A DNA stretch of 13,644 bases from CAZIHO01 sp964538875 (GCA_964538875.1 CAZIHO010000097.1:1-13644); one strand, 5' to 3'. Positions 6,229 to 13,527 are shown, counted from the first letter of the stretch. The notes: generated from the sequence alone by a model not told the origin. Made by a program: numbers and translations.

Positions 6229-7371
6229 TTAGGGGCTGTCCAGCACGGTCAAAATGTTGCGTGCCACCCGGCGCTGGCCCTCGTTCCCTTCCGCCAGCAC
6301 CTCATACAGAAGTTTCCGCGCCTCGGACAGACGCTCCTCGTTCCGCAACTCGACCACCCGGCGCAATTTGGCATCCACCGGGTCTAACTCGGCGGTGCTG
6401 GCCGTGGCAGCGGCGGGCGGCGGCAGACTAGCCTGACGTTCCTCCGCCTCGATGGCGTCCAGTTCCCGGTCCATTTCCTCGGAAGTCATGGGCACGAAGC
6501 GCCCTGGATCATGGAAATGAGGGTCTAGCTCGCTGCCCACCGGCGTTTCCTGGGGGTCACGGGGGGTTGGATGGATGATTGGCGCCAATGCCATGGCGGG
6601 CTCTGGTGGTTCCGCCGCCTCCTGGGCCGCCCGGTCCTTTTGCAGCAGACGGGCCGCCACCACGCCCACCTCGAACAGCATCCACATGGGAACCGCCAAC
6701 ATGGTCTGGGAAAACACGTCCGGTGGGGTCAGCACCATGCCTACCACGAAGGCGCCCACAATGATATAGGGCCGCTTTTCCACCAAAGCTTCCGGTGTGG
6801 TGACCCCCATCATCACCAGCAGCACGGTGGCCACCGGCACTTCAAAGGCCACGCCGAAGGCAAAGAACAGAGTCAGCACAAAATCCAGGTAATGACTGAT
6901 GTCGGTGCTGACCGCCACCCCCTCCGGCGCGGTGCCGACAAAGAAGGCGAACATCACCGGAAACACCAGGTAGTAGGCAAACGCCATACCGACATAGAAC
7001 AGCAGGGTGCTGGACGCCAACAGGGGCACCACCAAGCGTTTTTCATGCCGGTACAGACCCGGCGCCACGAATGCCCACAACTGATACAGGAGATAGGGCA
7101 CCGCCAGCACCACCGAACAGAACAGAATCACCTTTAGGGGCACCATGAAGGGGTCCATGGGGTGAATCGTCTGGGGCTTCATGCCGTCCGGGAGGGCCGC
7201 CACCAGGGGGTGGGCGACAAAGGTGAACAGTTCGTTGCGGAACGGAAATAGGCACAGCACCAGGGCCAGCACCGCCATCAGCATATGCAGGATGCGGTTC
7301 CGCAGTTCCAGCAGATGGGCGATGAAGGGCTGTTCCTGGTCCAGGGACGAAGTCTGCTGGGAATCGGCCAT
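6229..7371 (-). CDS. tatC: Twin-arginine translocase subunit TatC with a long FimV-like C-terminal extension
   Basis: 380 residues. TatC is the polytopic inner-membrane receptor that, with TatB, binds RR signal peptides of folded exported proteins. Residues 12-245 are standard TatC with six membrane segments and its signatures: FIAHLLELRNRI (16-27), PGLYRHEKRL (104-113), and TPPDVFSQTMLAVPMWMLFE (215-234). E. coli TatC ends soon after this point. Here about 135 residues follow: a Pro/Glu/Ala-rich linker (246-328), then a helical segment (329-378: AKLRRVVELRNEERLSEARKL..., ending EGNEGQRRVARNIL) that resembles the conserved C-terminal domain of the polar assembly protein FimV. The tail should face the cytoplasm. 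ATG start, 5 nt after the tatB stop, so translation is probably coupled. TatC identity is certain; the FimV likeness is by eye. Confidence 0.96.
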   Translation of the reverse strand: MADSQQTSSLDQEQPFIAHLLELRNRILHMLMAVLALVLCLFPFRNELFTFVAHPLVAALPDGMKPQTIHPMDPFMVPLKVILFCSVVLAVPYLLYQLWAFVAPGLYRHEKRLVVPLLASSTLLFYVGMAFAYYLVFPVMFAFFVGTAPEGVAVSTDISHYLDFVLTLFFAFGVAFEVPVATVLLVMMGVTTPEALVEKRPYIIVGAFVVGMVLTPPDVFSQTMLAVPMWMLFEVGVVAARLLQKDRAAQEAAEPPEPAMALAPIIHPTPRDPQETPVGSELDPHFHDPGRFVPMTSEEMDRELDAIEAEERQASLPPPAAATASTAELDPVDAKLRRVVELRNEERLSEARKLLYEVLAEGNEGQRRVARNILTVLDSP

Positions 7372-7376
7372 GGATA

Positions 7377-7721
7377 TCAGGGCTCGAACGGCGCCTTGGG
7401 CGCCGTGTTGGGGTCCGCCGCCGGCTTGGTTTCGGAGTTGACCGCCAGGCTGGTGTTGGCTCGCACCTCATCCAGGGTCTGGCGGGTCTCAGACAGGATT
7501 TCTTCCAGGGGGTTGTTCTGGGCCTGCTTGGCCAGGATCTCCCGCAATTCGTCGGCCTTGATTTCCCGCTCGATGTCCGCCCTGACGGTAGCGATCATGC
7601 GCCGCCCACGACCGAGCCACAGGCCCGCAGTACGGGCCGCCTTGGGCAGACGCTCGGGACCCAGCACCACCAAGGCCACCACCCCAATCAGAAGCAGTTC
7701 GGTAAAACCAACATCAAACAC
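7377..7721 (-). CDS. tatB: Sec-independent protein translocase subunit TatB
   Basis: 114 residues from a GTG start. One N-terminal membrane helix (MFDVGFTELLLIGVVALVVLG, about 1-21) with the conserved acidic E8 and the hinge GPERLPKAART (21-31), followed by an amphipathic helix and a long charged cytoplasmic region, distinguishes TatB from TatA. TatB contacts TatC to form the RR-signal-peptide receptor. It is the middle gene of tatABC, 39 nt after tatA and 5 nt before tatC. The C-terminal Pro/Ala tail is typical and weakly conserved. The Shine-Dalgarno is weak (AGG at a suitable distance), consistent with readthrough from tatA. Confidence 0.95.
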   Translation of the reverse strand: MFDVGFTELLLIGVVALVVLGPERLPKAARTAGLWLGRGRRMIATVRADIEREIKADELREILAKQAQNNPLEEILSETRQTLDEVRANTSLAVNSETKPAADPNTAPKAPFEP

Positions 7722-7760
7722 GGCGGCACGGGCCTATCGGAAAGAAATAGCCAAATTTGC

Positions 7761-8009
7761 TCAGACTGGACGCCGGTCCTTGTCCGCCACCTCGCCATCG
7801 ATGACCCGCCCTTCCGGCTTTTGCTCCGGCTTTTGCTCCAATTTGGAGTCGTCCTTGGCGGCCTCGCCGTCCGACATGGCGTTGCGGAAGCCTTTGATGG
7901 CGTTGCCCAGGTCGCTGCCCAAACTAGTCAGACGCTTGGTCCCGAACAGGACCAAGACAATGACCAAGATGATCAACAGATGCCAAATGTGTAGTCCACC
8001 CAGGCCCAT
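7761..8009 (-). CDS. tatA: Sec-independent protein translocase subunit TatA
   Basis: 82 residues, first gene of tatABC. An N-terminal membrane helix (IWHLLIILVIVLVLFG, about 8-23) ends in the invariant FG hinge, followed by the amphipathic helix LTSLGSDLGNAIKGFRNAMSD and an unstructured charged tail with the repeat EQKPEQKPEG. TatA oligomerises on demand to form the translocation site for folded proteins. GAGGTGG at 8013-8019 is a strong ribosome binding site just before the ATG. Many Tat substrates in sulfur oxidisers are cofactor-bearing periplasmic enzymes, but none of the proteins in this window carries an obvious twin-arginine signal. Confidence 0.96.
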   Translation of the reverse strand: MGLGGLHIWHLLIILVIVLVLFGTKRLTSLGSDLGNAIKGFRNAMSDGEAAKDDSKLEQKPEQKPEGRVIDGEVADKDRRPV

Positions 8010-8165
8010 GATCCACCTCGTTGCTGAAATAAACTTTGTTTAAGACGGGTTGAATGCCGAACTTCGCGGTTGCCCAGCCCCGCCGCACGGATCATAACCC
8101 AGATAGGGACGGGAAGCAGGTTGCCTGCCGGCCGCACCCCAGGGCCGCGCCGTACCCTGGGAAAC
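8010..8165 (-). promoter_or_regulatory. Region between DUF4337 gene and tatA: hairpins and probable tat promoter
   Basis: On the minus strand, just after the DUF4337 stop, comes a 7-bp stem (CCCAGGG/CCCTGGG, 8138-8144 with 8155-8161) and then a 5-bp stem (GCAGG/CCTGC, 8116-8128). Neither has a T-tract, so any termination here would be weak. The AT-rich stretch at 8029-8047 just before tatA (TTCAAC about 15-16 bp from TTTATT on the minus strand) is the likeliest place for the tat promoter, but matches are poor. Confidence 0.3.
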
Positions 8166-8765
8166 CTAGAAATGCAGTGCCGCCATGACCCCCACGCCAA
8201 TGCCCACGCCCCCCAAGGCGAACATACCCCATTCCAGCCACTTCTTTTTGGTCAGCAGCGCCATGGCTGCCAGGGCGATGGACACCTGCAACACCGTGGT
8301 GGCCTGAGCCCAGCGATGATGTTGATGAATCTGGGCGTCGCTTTGCAGATCCCAATCCTTGGCGTCCTGTTCCAGCCGGTCGGCCACGGCCTTGATTTCG
8401 CCCTTCTCCTTTTCGTAACGGTCCATCTTGTCCTGGTAGGCGTTCTTGCGCTCGTCCGGAGACAAATCCCGGGACAATTCCGCTAAGGACTGTTTGGTGC
8501 TCTTGGCCTGAAAATAGTTCCATTGATTGGCGGCCTCGGTTTTCTTGATGGCCGCGTTGTTCTTATAGAGCCCCGCGTTGGCCTGGGTGGCGCCGCCCAT
8601 ATAGGCGAAGATGGCGCCCACGGTGGCGATCACGGCGGTGAACAGGGCAATCTGGTTGGTCATGCGCCCCTCAGCGCCATGGGGATCGGCCCCGTGCCCG
8701 CCCTGGGTGGCGTGTTCCAACTCGTGGTCGTGGGGGCCATGCACGTGAAACCCTCCTCCAGACAT
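8166..8765 (-). CDS. DUF4337-family membrane protein with His-rich N-terminus
   Basis: 199 residues. The first 33 are strikingly rich in His (seven at positions 7, 9, 12, 14, 18, 24 and 29) and Gly, then comes a membrane helix (IALFTAVIATVGAIFAYMGG, about 39-58), a polar helical region with coiled-coil character (about 60-150, many Lys/Glu/Gln), and two closely spaced C-terminal membrane segments (about 156-173 and 179-196). This layout is that of DUF4337 proteins, an inner-membrane family of unknown function. The start is supported by GAGGAG at 8775-8780, 9 nt upstream; an ATG 7 nt earlier is in another frame. It lies between the selD fusion and tatA on the same strand, with more than 130 bp on each side, so it may be its own unit. 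The His-rich segment could bind metal, an inference from composition only. Confidence 0.8.
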   Translation of the reverse strand: MSGGGFHVHGPHDHELEHATQGGHGADPHGAEGRMTNQIALFTAVIATVGAIFAYMGGATQANAGLYKNNAAIKKTEAANQWNYFQAKSTKQSLAELSRDLSPDERKNAYQDKMDRYEKEKGEIKAVADRLEQDAKDWDLQSDAQIHQHHRWAQATTVLQVSIALAAMALLTKKKWLEWGMFALGGVGIGVGVMAALHF

Positions 8766-8899
8766 CGTTCATTTCTCCTCGTTGCAATAGTCTGACACCG
8801 GCTGGAAGTCACCCGGTCCGTCCCTCCAAGCCGCCGGACGGGTCAACCCGACTGGGGGTAGGACCCGGGTTTGGCCGCCGAGTTCGCCGACGCTGCTCC
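8766..8899 (-). other. Non-coding gap between the selD fusion and the DUF4337 gene
   Basis: 134 bp with GC-rich short dyads, for example GTCAACCCGAC-like repeats around 8837-8860 and CCGCCGGACGG near 8829, but no T-tract terminator. The DUF4337 ribosome binding site (GAGGAG) is at its right end. I see no RNA gene here. Confidence 0.4.
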
Positions 8900-11173
8900 T
8901 CACACCAGCAGATGGATGGGCTCTAGGGCGTCACCCTGGGGCAGCACCCGGCCGATGACATTGGCGCCACCATAGCCCAGGCTGCGCAATTCCGCCAGAC
9001 AGGACTCCGCGTGCTCGGCCGGCACCCCGGCCAGCAGGCCGCCAGCGGTTTGGGGATCGAACAACAGAGCATAATGGGGATGACCGGCCGCCTGGGCGGG
9101 ATTCCGCACCGCCCGGCGCAACCGCAGGTTGGCGGGCTGGAGGGAACTCAACACCCCGGCGGCGGCGGTTTCGGCGGCCCCTTCCAGCACCGGCAGCCGG
9201 TTCAGGTCCAATTCCGCGTCCACACCCGACGGCCGGGTCATTTCCACCAGATGTCCCAGCAGGCCGAAGCCGGTCAAGTCGGTGCAGGCCTGGGCGCCAT
9301 GCCGGATCAGACAGGCGGCGGCGGCCTGGTTGGACTGCTGCATGGACACTAGGGCGGCGTCGATCCAGCGCCCCCGGGCCTTGAGTTGGGCGTGGGCGGC
9401 GAATAGGGTGCCGGTGCCGATGGGTTTGGTCAGGATCAATGCCTGGCCCGGTGCCAGGCCGCCCTTGCGCAACACCCCCGACAAATCTGCGTCGATCAGG
9501 CCATTCACGGCGAACCCCAGAGCCAGTTCCCGGCCCTCTCCGGAATGGCCTCCCACCAGAGCGCAACCCGCCTGATTGAGGACCTCCACGGCACCGGACA
9601 TGAGTTGCGCCAGGCTGTCCTCTAGCTTGGCTTCCAGCCCCGGCGGCAGGGTGGCGATAGCGGTGGCGGTCTGGGGCTCGGCACCCATGGCGAAGATGTC
9701 CCCCAAGGCATGGTTGGCAGCGATGCGGCCGAACAGCCAGGGGTCATCCACGAAGGCGCGGAAAAAGTCCACCGTATGCACCAGTGCCTTGCCCGCCGGT
9801 ATCCGCACCACGGCAGCATCGTCCGGCGCGTGCAGGCCAATCAGCACCTCGTCCCGGTCCAGGGGATGGATGTCCGCCAAGGCCCGGGACAACACGGTGG
9901 CCCCCACCTTAGCGCCGCAACCGCCACAGCGCATGGCGAGGGCGGATAGGGCTTGAGCCCGGTCCTGGTCGTCCAGAGGAATAATTTCGTTGGAATGGGG
10001 CGCCGGCGCCATGGCCGGCAAGTCCTGGAACTTGGCCATGAAGCGCCGGTCGATCCAATCCTTCCAGCGCCACACCCAGTCACCGCGCGCGAACCAGGCC
10101 CCCTTGGACGCCACGGCATGGCGGTCGCCGGTACTGATGAGGGCCAGCCAGCGCCGCTGGGGCCGATAGGCCACCAGGGGCTGACCCAGCAGGGCACGGC
10201 GCAGATTCTCCGCCAGGGGCTTGCCCATACGCACCGCGAACACACCCGCCTTTTCCCTGGGCTGGCCCACCAGGGACGCGCAGTCGCCAGCGGCGAAAAT
10301 CAGGGGATCGGTCTCGGTACGCAGGCTGTCCTCGACCCGGATGAAACCCTGCTCGTCCAGGGCCAGACCGGTCTCCTTAAGCCAAGCGGCGCCCCCGGCC
10401 TGGGTGACCCAGAGGATTTCGTCGGCCTGGAAGCTAGCCCCAGCCTGGGTGTGCAAGCAACCGGCGGATACCCGGATCACCTGGGCGCCCCGGTGCAGGG
10501 TCACACCCCGCTCCGCCAACACCTGCTCGAAAGCGCGCCGCACCCGCAGGTTGTGGGTGCTGAGAATCTCGGGGTTGGCGGAAAACAGCTGGAAACTCAA
10601 CAGGTCCGGGTCCCGCCCCGCGGCGCTGAATTCCCGCCGCAACCGGTATTGCATGGCCAAAACCATCTCCACCCCGGCGGCGCCGGCCCCCACCACGGCG
10701 ATGCGTACCGGACCCGGCTGGCTCCGCACCCGCTCCAGCAGGGCCAGCCAGCGCTCGTTGAATTGGCGGATCGGCTTGACCGGAACCGTGTGTTCCAGGG
10801 CGCCCGGAACTCCGTCCAGACGAGGCGTGGAGCCCAGATTGATGGATAGCAGGTCATAGGGCAGCGACGGCCGCTCCCGGCACAGCACCCGCCGGGCAGC
10901 CCGGTCGATGCCCACCACCTGGTCCCGGAAATAACGCACGCCGGCGAATTCCGCCAAGCGGCGCAGATCGATATGCACCTGGTCAAATGTGTAATGGCCG
11001 GCTATGTAGCCGGGCAACATGCCCGAGTAGGGGGTATCGGTATCGGTGCAAATCAGGGTTAGCCGAACCCCCGCCAGGGGCCGCATGGCCCACATGCGCA
11101 GCACCCCCACATGGCTGTGGCCACCGCCGATAAAAACGATGTCGCGTAGCACCGGGTTGGGGTTGGCCTGCAT
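8900..11173 (-). CDS. selD: NAD(P)H:oxidoreductase-like / selenide, water dikinase fusion (SelD; SenC role in the selenoneine locus)
   Basis: 757 residues, two enzymes in one chain. Residues 9 to about 385 are an FAD/NAD(P)-dependent oxidoreductase of the type-II NADH dehydrogenase group: FIGGGHSHVG (14-23) for FAD, VVGAGAAGVEM (160-170) for the pyridine nucleotide, and IFAAGDCAS (292-300). Residues about 410-757 are selenophosphate synthetase, which makes selenophosphate from selenide and ATP: the catalytic loop CGGCGAK (C416, C419, K422), HAPDDAAV (448-455), VDFFRAFVDDP (468-478), GDIFAMGAEP (491-500), GGHSGEG (541-547) and DPQTAGG (706-712). Such fusions are known in bacteria and some eukaryotes; the oxidoreductase may help supply selenide (inference). 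ATG abuts the senB stop with no gap, and GGAG at 11182-11185 is 8 nt upstream inside senB, so the pair is an operon. In this setting it is the expected SenC, though it could also serve SelA or selenouridine synthesis. Confidence 0.95.
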   Translation of the reverse strand: MQANPNPVLRDIVFIGGGHSHVGVLRMWAMRPLAGVRLTLICTDTDTPYSGMLPGYIAGHYTFDQVHIDLRRLAEFAGVRYFRDQVVGIDRAARRVLCRERPSLPYDLLSINLGSTPRLDGVPGALEHTVPVKPIRQFNERWLALLERVRSQPGPVRIAVVGAGAAGVEMVLAMQYRLRREFSAAGRDPDLLSFQLFSANPEILSTHNLRVRRAFEQVLAERGVTLHRGAQVIRVSAGCLHTQAGASFQADEILWVTQAGGAAWLKETGLALDEQGFIRVEDSLRTETDPLIFAAGDCASLVGQPREKAGVFAVRMGKPLAENLRRALLGQPLVAYRPQRRWLALISTGDRHAVASKGAWFARGDWVWRWKDWIDRRFMAKFQDLPAMAPAPHSNEIIPLDDQDRAQALSALAMRCGGCGAKVGATVLSRALADIHPLDRDEVLIGLHAPDDAAVVRIPAGKALVHTVDFFRAFVDDPWLFGRIAANHALGDIFAMGAEPQTATAIATLPPGLEAKLEDSLAQLMSGAVEVLNQAGCALVGGHSGEGRELALGFAVNGLIDADLSGVLRKGGLAPGQALILTKPIGTGTLFAAHAQLKARGRWIDAALVSMQQSNQAAAACLIRHGAQACTDLTGFGLLGHLVEMTRPSGVDAELDLNRLPVLEGAAETAAAGVLSSLQPANLRLRRAVRNPAQAAGHPHYALLFDPQTAGGLLAGVPAEHAESCLAELRSLGYGGANVIGRVLPQGDALEPIHLLV

Positions 11174-12184
11174 TCAAGCATCTCCGAATAAGTCGTCCAC
11201 CAGCCGGCGCAGGGCGGCGCGCTCGGCGGCGGGATGGAACAGGGGCGCGCGGCGGGCGCATTGATCGGCCAATTGTCGCAATAACCCGCCTCCTTCGCCT
11301 TCCCCCTGACGCAACCGGCAGCGGATCAGCAGATCCGTCAGGGAATGGGCGTCACCCCAGGGAAAGTAACCACCGTAGTCATCCCCCAACATGCCCAGGT
11401 TGCCCTCCACCCGGGACGCCAGCACCGGGGTGCCGCTCACCACCGCTTCCAGAATCGCGTGGGCCCCCCCTTCCATGCGGCTGGCATGCACTAGGGCGTG
11501 AGCCTGCTGAATACGGCGCCGGGTCTCCTGGTGGGTACGGGCGCCGAGCCACCGGTAGCGGGGCGCCGCCGCCATGGTCGCCTGGGCCGCCGCGCCCAGG
11601 GCCGGGTCCAGGGCGGCGCCGATGTGGTCGATGAAGATGTCGTCCCGCCCGGCCAGCAGGCGGGCGGCCGCGAACAGGGTCTCCGGGGATTTTTCATCCC
11701 GCAGATGGCCCACCATCAGCACCCGCAGATGGCGGTTGGATTTGACCAGGGTCTTTCTGGCCGGGCTGGACTGGAACAGCACCCGGGTCTTGAACCGGAA
11801 CGCCATGGGCAGCGCCCGGGGGCCCCGCTCCTGGAGCACCACTAGCCAGCGGGCCAGCGCCAGGGAGCGCTGGGCGCTGGGATCGGTGAGGATGTCCCGG
11901 TACAAATCCGTGCCGGTCAGCACCAGCGCCAACCGTTCGCCACCGTGCCGCTGGTGCCAGGCCAGCAGGGCATCCGCCGAACGCCGCGCGTGCAGCGCGA
12001 TCAGGGCCTGATCCCCGTCCGCCTCCGGGTCCGGCCATTGGTTCCGCACCCGCGCCGCGCACCAGCCGGTCAACAACCCTTGCCAGCGCTCCGCCGTCTG
12101 CCAGTTGCCGTTGTTGTCCGCCGCCACCGCCGGCGTGATAATCGCCAGACGCCGCGTCCGCCGCTCTTGAAGCCCTTTACCCAT
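11174..12184 (-). CDS. senB: Selenosugar synthase SenB (GT4-like glycosyltransferase, TIGR04348 type)
   Basis: 336 residues. SenB transfers selenium from selenophosphate to a UDP-sugar, giving a selenosugar for selenoneine. The chain has GT-B architecture: an N-terminal Rossmann half opening RRLAIITPAVAADNNGNWQTAERW (11-34, the start pattern of TIGR04348 proteins), a central VLMVGHLRDEKSPETLFAAA (155-174), and the C-terminal donor-binding half with the EX7E motif E238...E246 in EGGAHAILEAVVSGTPVLAS, followed by VEGNLGMLGDDYGGYFP. No membrane segment, so cytosolic. Assignment to SenB rather than an ordinary glycosyltransferase rests on this family pattern plus its place between a SelD and an EgtB-like SenA. 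ATG 12184 is used; the open frame runs on to 12271 but that part is antisense to senA. The start overlaps the senA ATG by 2 bp on opposite strands, and the Shine-Dalgarno is weak. Confidence 0.88.
   Translation of the reverse strand: MGKGLQERRTRRLAIITPAVAADNNGNWQTAERWQGLLTGWCAARVRNQWPDPEADGDQALIALHARRSADALLAWHQRHGGERLALVLTGTDLYRDILTDPSAQRSLALARWLVVLQERGPRALPMAFRFKTRVLFQSSPARKTLVKSNRHLRVLMVGHLRDEKSPETLFAAARLLAGRDDIFIDHIGAALDPALGAAAQATMAAAPRYRWLGARTHQETRRRIQQAHALVHASRMEGGAHAILEAVVSGTPVLASRVEGNLGMLGDDYGGYFPWGDAHSLTDLLIRCRLRQGEGEGGGLLRQLADQCARRAPLFHPAAERAALRRLVDDLFGDA
11182..11185 (-). promoter_or_regulatory. Ribosome binding site for the selD fusion inside the end of senB
   Basis: GGAG on the minus strand lies in the last codons of senB, 8 nt before the ATG at 11173. 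The senB TGA (11174-11176) touches that ATG directly. The arrangement predicts translational coupling of the two enzymes. Confidence 0.6.
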
Positions 12185-12185
12185 G
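12182..12185. promoter_or_regulatory. Overlapping divergent start codons of senA and senB
   Basis: The four bases CATG contain the ATG of senA on the plus strand (12183-12185) and the ATG of senB on the minus strand (12184-12182). With these starts there is no intergenic DNA; each gene's promoter and leader must lie inside the other's coding region, unless one true start is further downstream. Confidence 0.5.
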
Positions 12186-13340
12186 ACCACTGATTTTTCC
12201 ATCGCCGAACTCACCCGCCAGGGCCATCCCCAGGTGCTCGCCACCGGACTCCAGGATGCGCGCCGCCGCACCCTAAGCCTGCTGGATGCCTACGTCGCCG
12301 CCCTCGGCGAAACCCTGCCCATTGCCTATTCGCCCCAGTTGAACCCGCCCCTGTGGGAACTGGGCCACATAGCCTGGTTCCAGGATTACTGGATCGCCCG
12401 CAACCGTCAACGGCGGCTGGGATTGGCCTGCGAGCCGAATCACGCCCGGCCGGTGGGCCGCCTGGCGAACGCGGACGCCTGGTACAACTCCAGCGAGGTG
12501 CCCCACCGGCAGCGCTGGCAGCTGGCCTTGCCGGATCTGGCCGCGACCCGCGCCTATCTGGCGGACAGTCTAACGGAAACCTTGCACCTGCTGGCCCAGG
12601 AACCGGCTACGCTGGACAGCCTCTACTTTTACCAGTTGGTGCTGTTCCACGAGGACATGCACGCCGAGGCCGGCACCTACATGGCCCAGGCGCTGGGAAT
12701 TCCCCTGCCGCCCCAGTCCCGCCCCTGGGCACGGCCCCTGCCGCCGGCCCAGGACCTGCTCATCCCCGGCTGCTGCTGGCAGCTCGGCCATGGGGGTCCC
12801 GGCTTTGCCTTCGACAACGAATTGGCCGCCCACCCCCTGGACCTGGCCCCCTACGCCATCGACCGGGTGGCGGTCAGTTGGCGGCGCTTTCTGCCCGGCG
12901 TGGCCAGTGGCGCGGTCAGCCTGCCCCGCTATGTGCGTCAACAGCACGGCATCTGGCAAGCCCAGCGGTTTGGCACCTGGGAACCCCTGGACCTGGATAC
13001 CGCCGCCCTGCACCTGACCTGGGACCAAGCCCAGGACTGGTGTGCCTGGGCCGGGCGCCGGCTGCCCAGCGAAGCGGAATGGGAATGCGCGGCCCTGACC
13101 GCGCCAGAGTTTGACTGGGGTGACGTTTGGGAATGGACCGCGAGCCGCTTCCAGCCCTTCACCGGCTTTGTCGCCCACCCCTACCGGGACTATTCCCGGT
13201 TCGGCTTCGAGGAACAGCGTTACGTACTCAAGGGCGCCAGCCGCGCCACTGACCCCCGCATGGCCCATCCCAGATACCGCAATTTCTTCACGGTGGAACG
13301 CAATGACATCCACAGCGGTTTCCGCAGTTGCGCCCGGTGA
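12183..13340 (+). CDS. senA: Selenoneine synthase SenA (EgtB-like, DinB + FGE-sulfatase domains)
   Basis: 385 residues, cytosolic. SenA joins hercynine (trimethyl-histidine) to a selenosugar with O2 on a non-haem iron, the selenium counterpart of the ergothioneine enzyme EgtB. The N-terminal DinB-like domain (about 18-170) supplies the three-His iron site: H62 in WELGHIAWFQDYW, and H156 and H160 in LFHEDMHAEA. The C-terminal formylglycine-generating-enzyme-like domain (about 195-385) shows FDNELAAHPLDL (210-221), AIDRVAVSWRRF (225-236), RRLPSEAEWECA (292-303), DVWEWTAS (314-321), PYRDYSRFGF (333-342) and the closing HPRYRNFFTVERNDIHSGF (362-380) and RSCAR. SenA rather than EgtB is chosen because the adjacent genes are senB and selD and no egtA/C/D/E is present; the substrate cannot be proven from sequence. 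No good Shine-Dalgarno precedes ATG 12183, and the coding start overlaps senB head to head. Confidence 0.88.
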   Translation: MTTDFSIAELTRQGHPQVLATGLQDARRRTLSLLDAYVAALGETLPIAYSPQLNPPLWELGHIAWFQDYWIARNRQRRLGLACEPNHARPVGRLANADAWYNSSEVPHRQRWQLALPDLAATRAYLADSLTETLHLLAQEPATLDSLYFYQLVLFHEDMHAEAGTYMAQALGIPLPPQSRPWARPLPPAQDLLIPGCCWQLGHGGPGFAFDNELAAHPLDLAPYAIDRVAVSWRRFLPGVASGAVSLPRYVRQQHGIWQAQRFGTWEPLDLDTAALHLTWDQAQDWCAWAGRRLPSEAEWECAALTAPEFDWGDVWEWTASRFQPFTGFVAHPYRDYSRFGFEEQRYVLKGASRATDPRMAHPRYRNFFTVERNDIHSGFRSCAR

Positions 13341-13407
13341 AATACTGCCCGTTGTAACCCCGGTCGGCTGCTTGTCCGGGGCTGGTCCGGTTCGGAAACC
13401 TTAAAGA

Positions 13408-13527
13408 ATGGGTGGCGTGAGTCAGATCGCCATGGCGGACTCGATCTCCCGGGCAGATCAGGCCGCTTTTGCTGCGGCTTGGGAGGGGGCTGCGGCACCG
13501 CCCTGGATTGCCGCCCACCAAGCCTAA
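13408..13527 (+). CDS. Possible 39-residue ORF of unknown function
   Basis: ATG at 13408, TAA at 13525-13527. The product begins MGGVSQIAMADSIS and is Ala-rich (14 of 39), with two Trp, and ends WIAAHQA. No Shine-Dalgarno is visible ahead of it and I recognise no family. The only reason to list it is that its stop codon lies inside a GCCTAAC motif of the kind that ends integron cassette genes. It may well be chance. Confidence 0.18.
   Translation: MGGVSQIAMADSISRADQAAFAAAWEGAAAPPWIAAHQA

Noticed and set aside
6571..7137. 188-codon plus-strand open frame rich in His and Gln
   Set aside because: The His/Gln richness is the mirror of tatC codons for Met, Val and Leu; it is not an independent metal-binding protein.
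9953..10849. 298-codon plus-strand open frame
   Set aside because: It is entirely antisense to the selD fusion, whose motifs are intact through this stretch; composition is typical of an antisense shadow.
8900..11173. UGA-coded selenocysteine in the selD fusion
   Set aside because: The catalytic position is an ordinary Cys codon (C419) and there is no in-frame TGA before the true stop.
12185..12271. Upstream extension of senB to 12271
   Set aside because: The added residues are antisense to senA and lack conservation features; family members begin close to the RRLAIITPAV block.
12570..13313. 247-codon minus-strand open frame under senA
   Set aside because: Antisense to a gene with conserved domains along its full length; no recognisable family.
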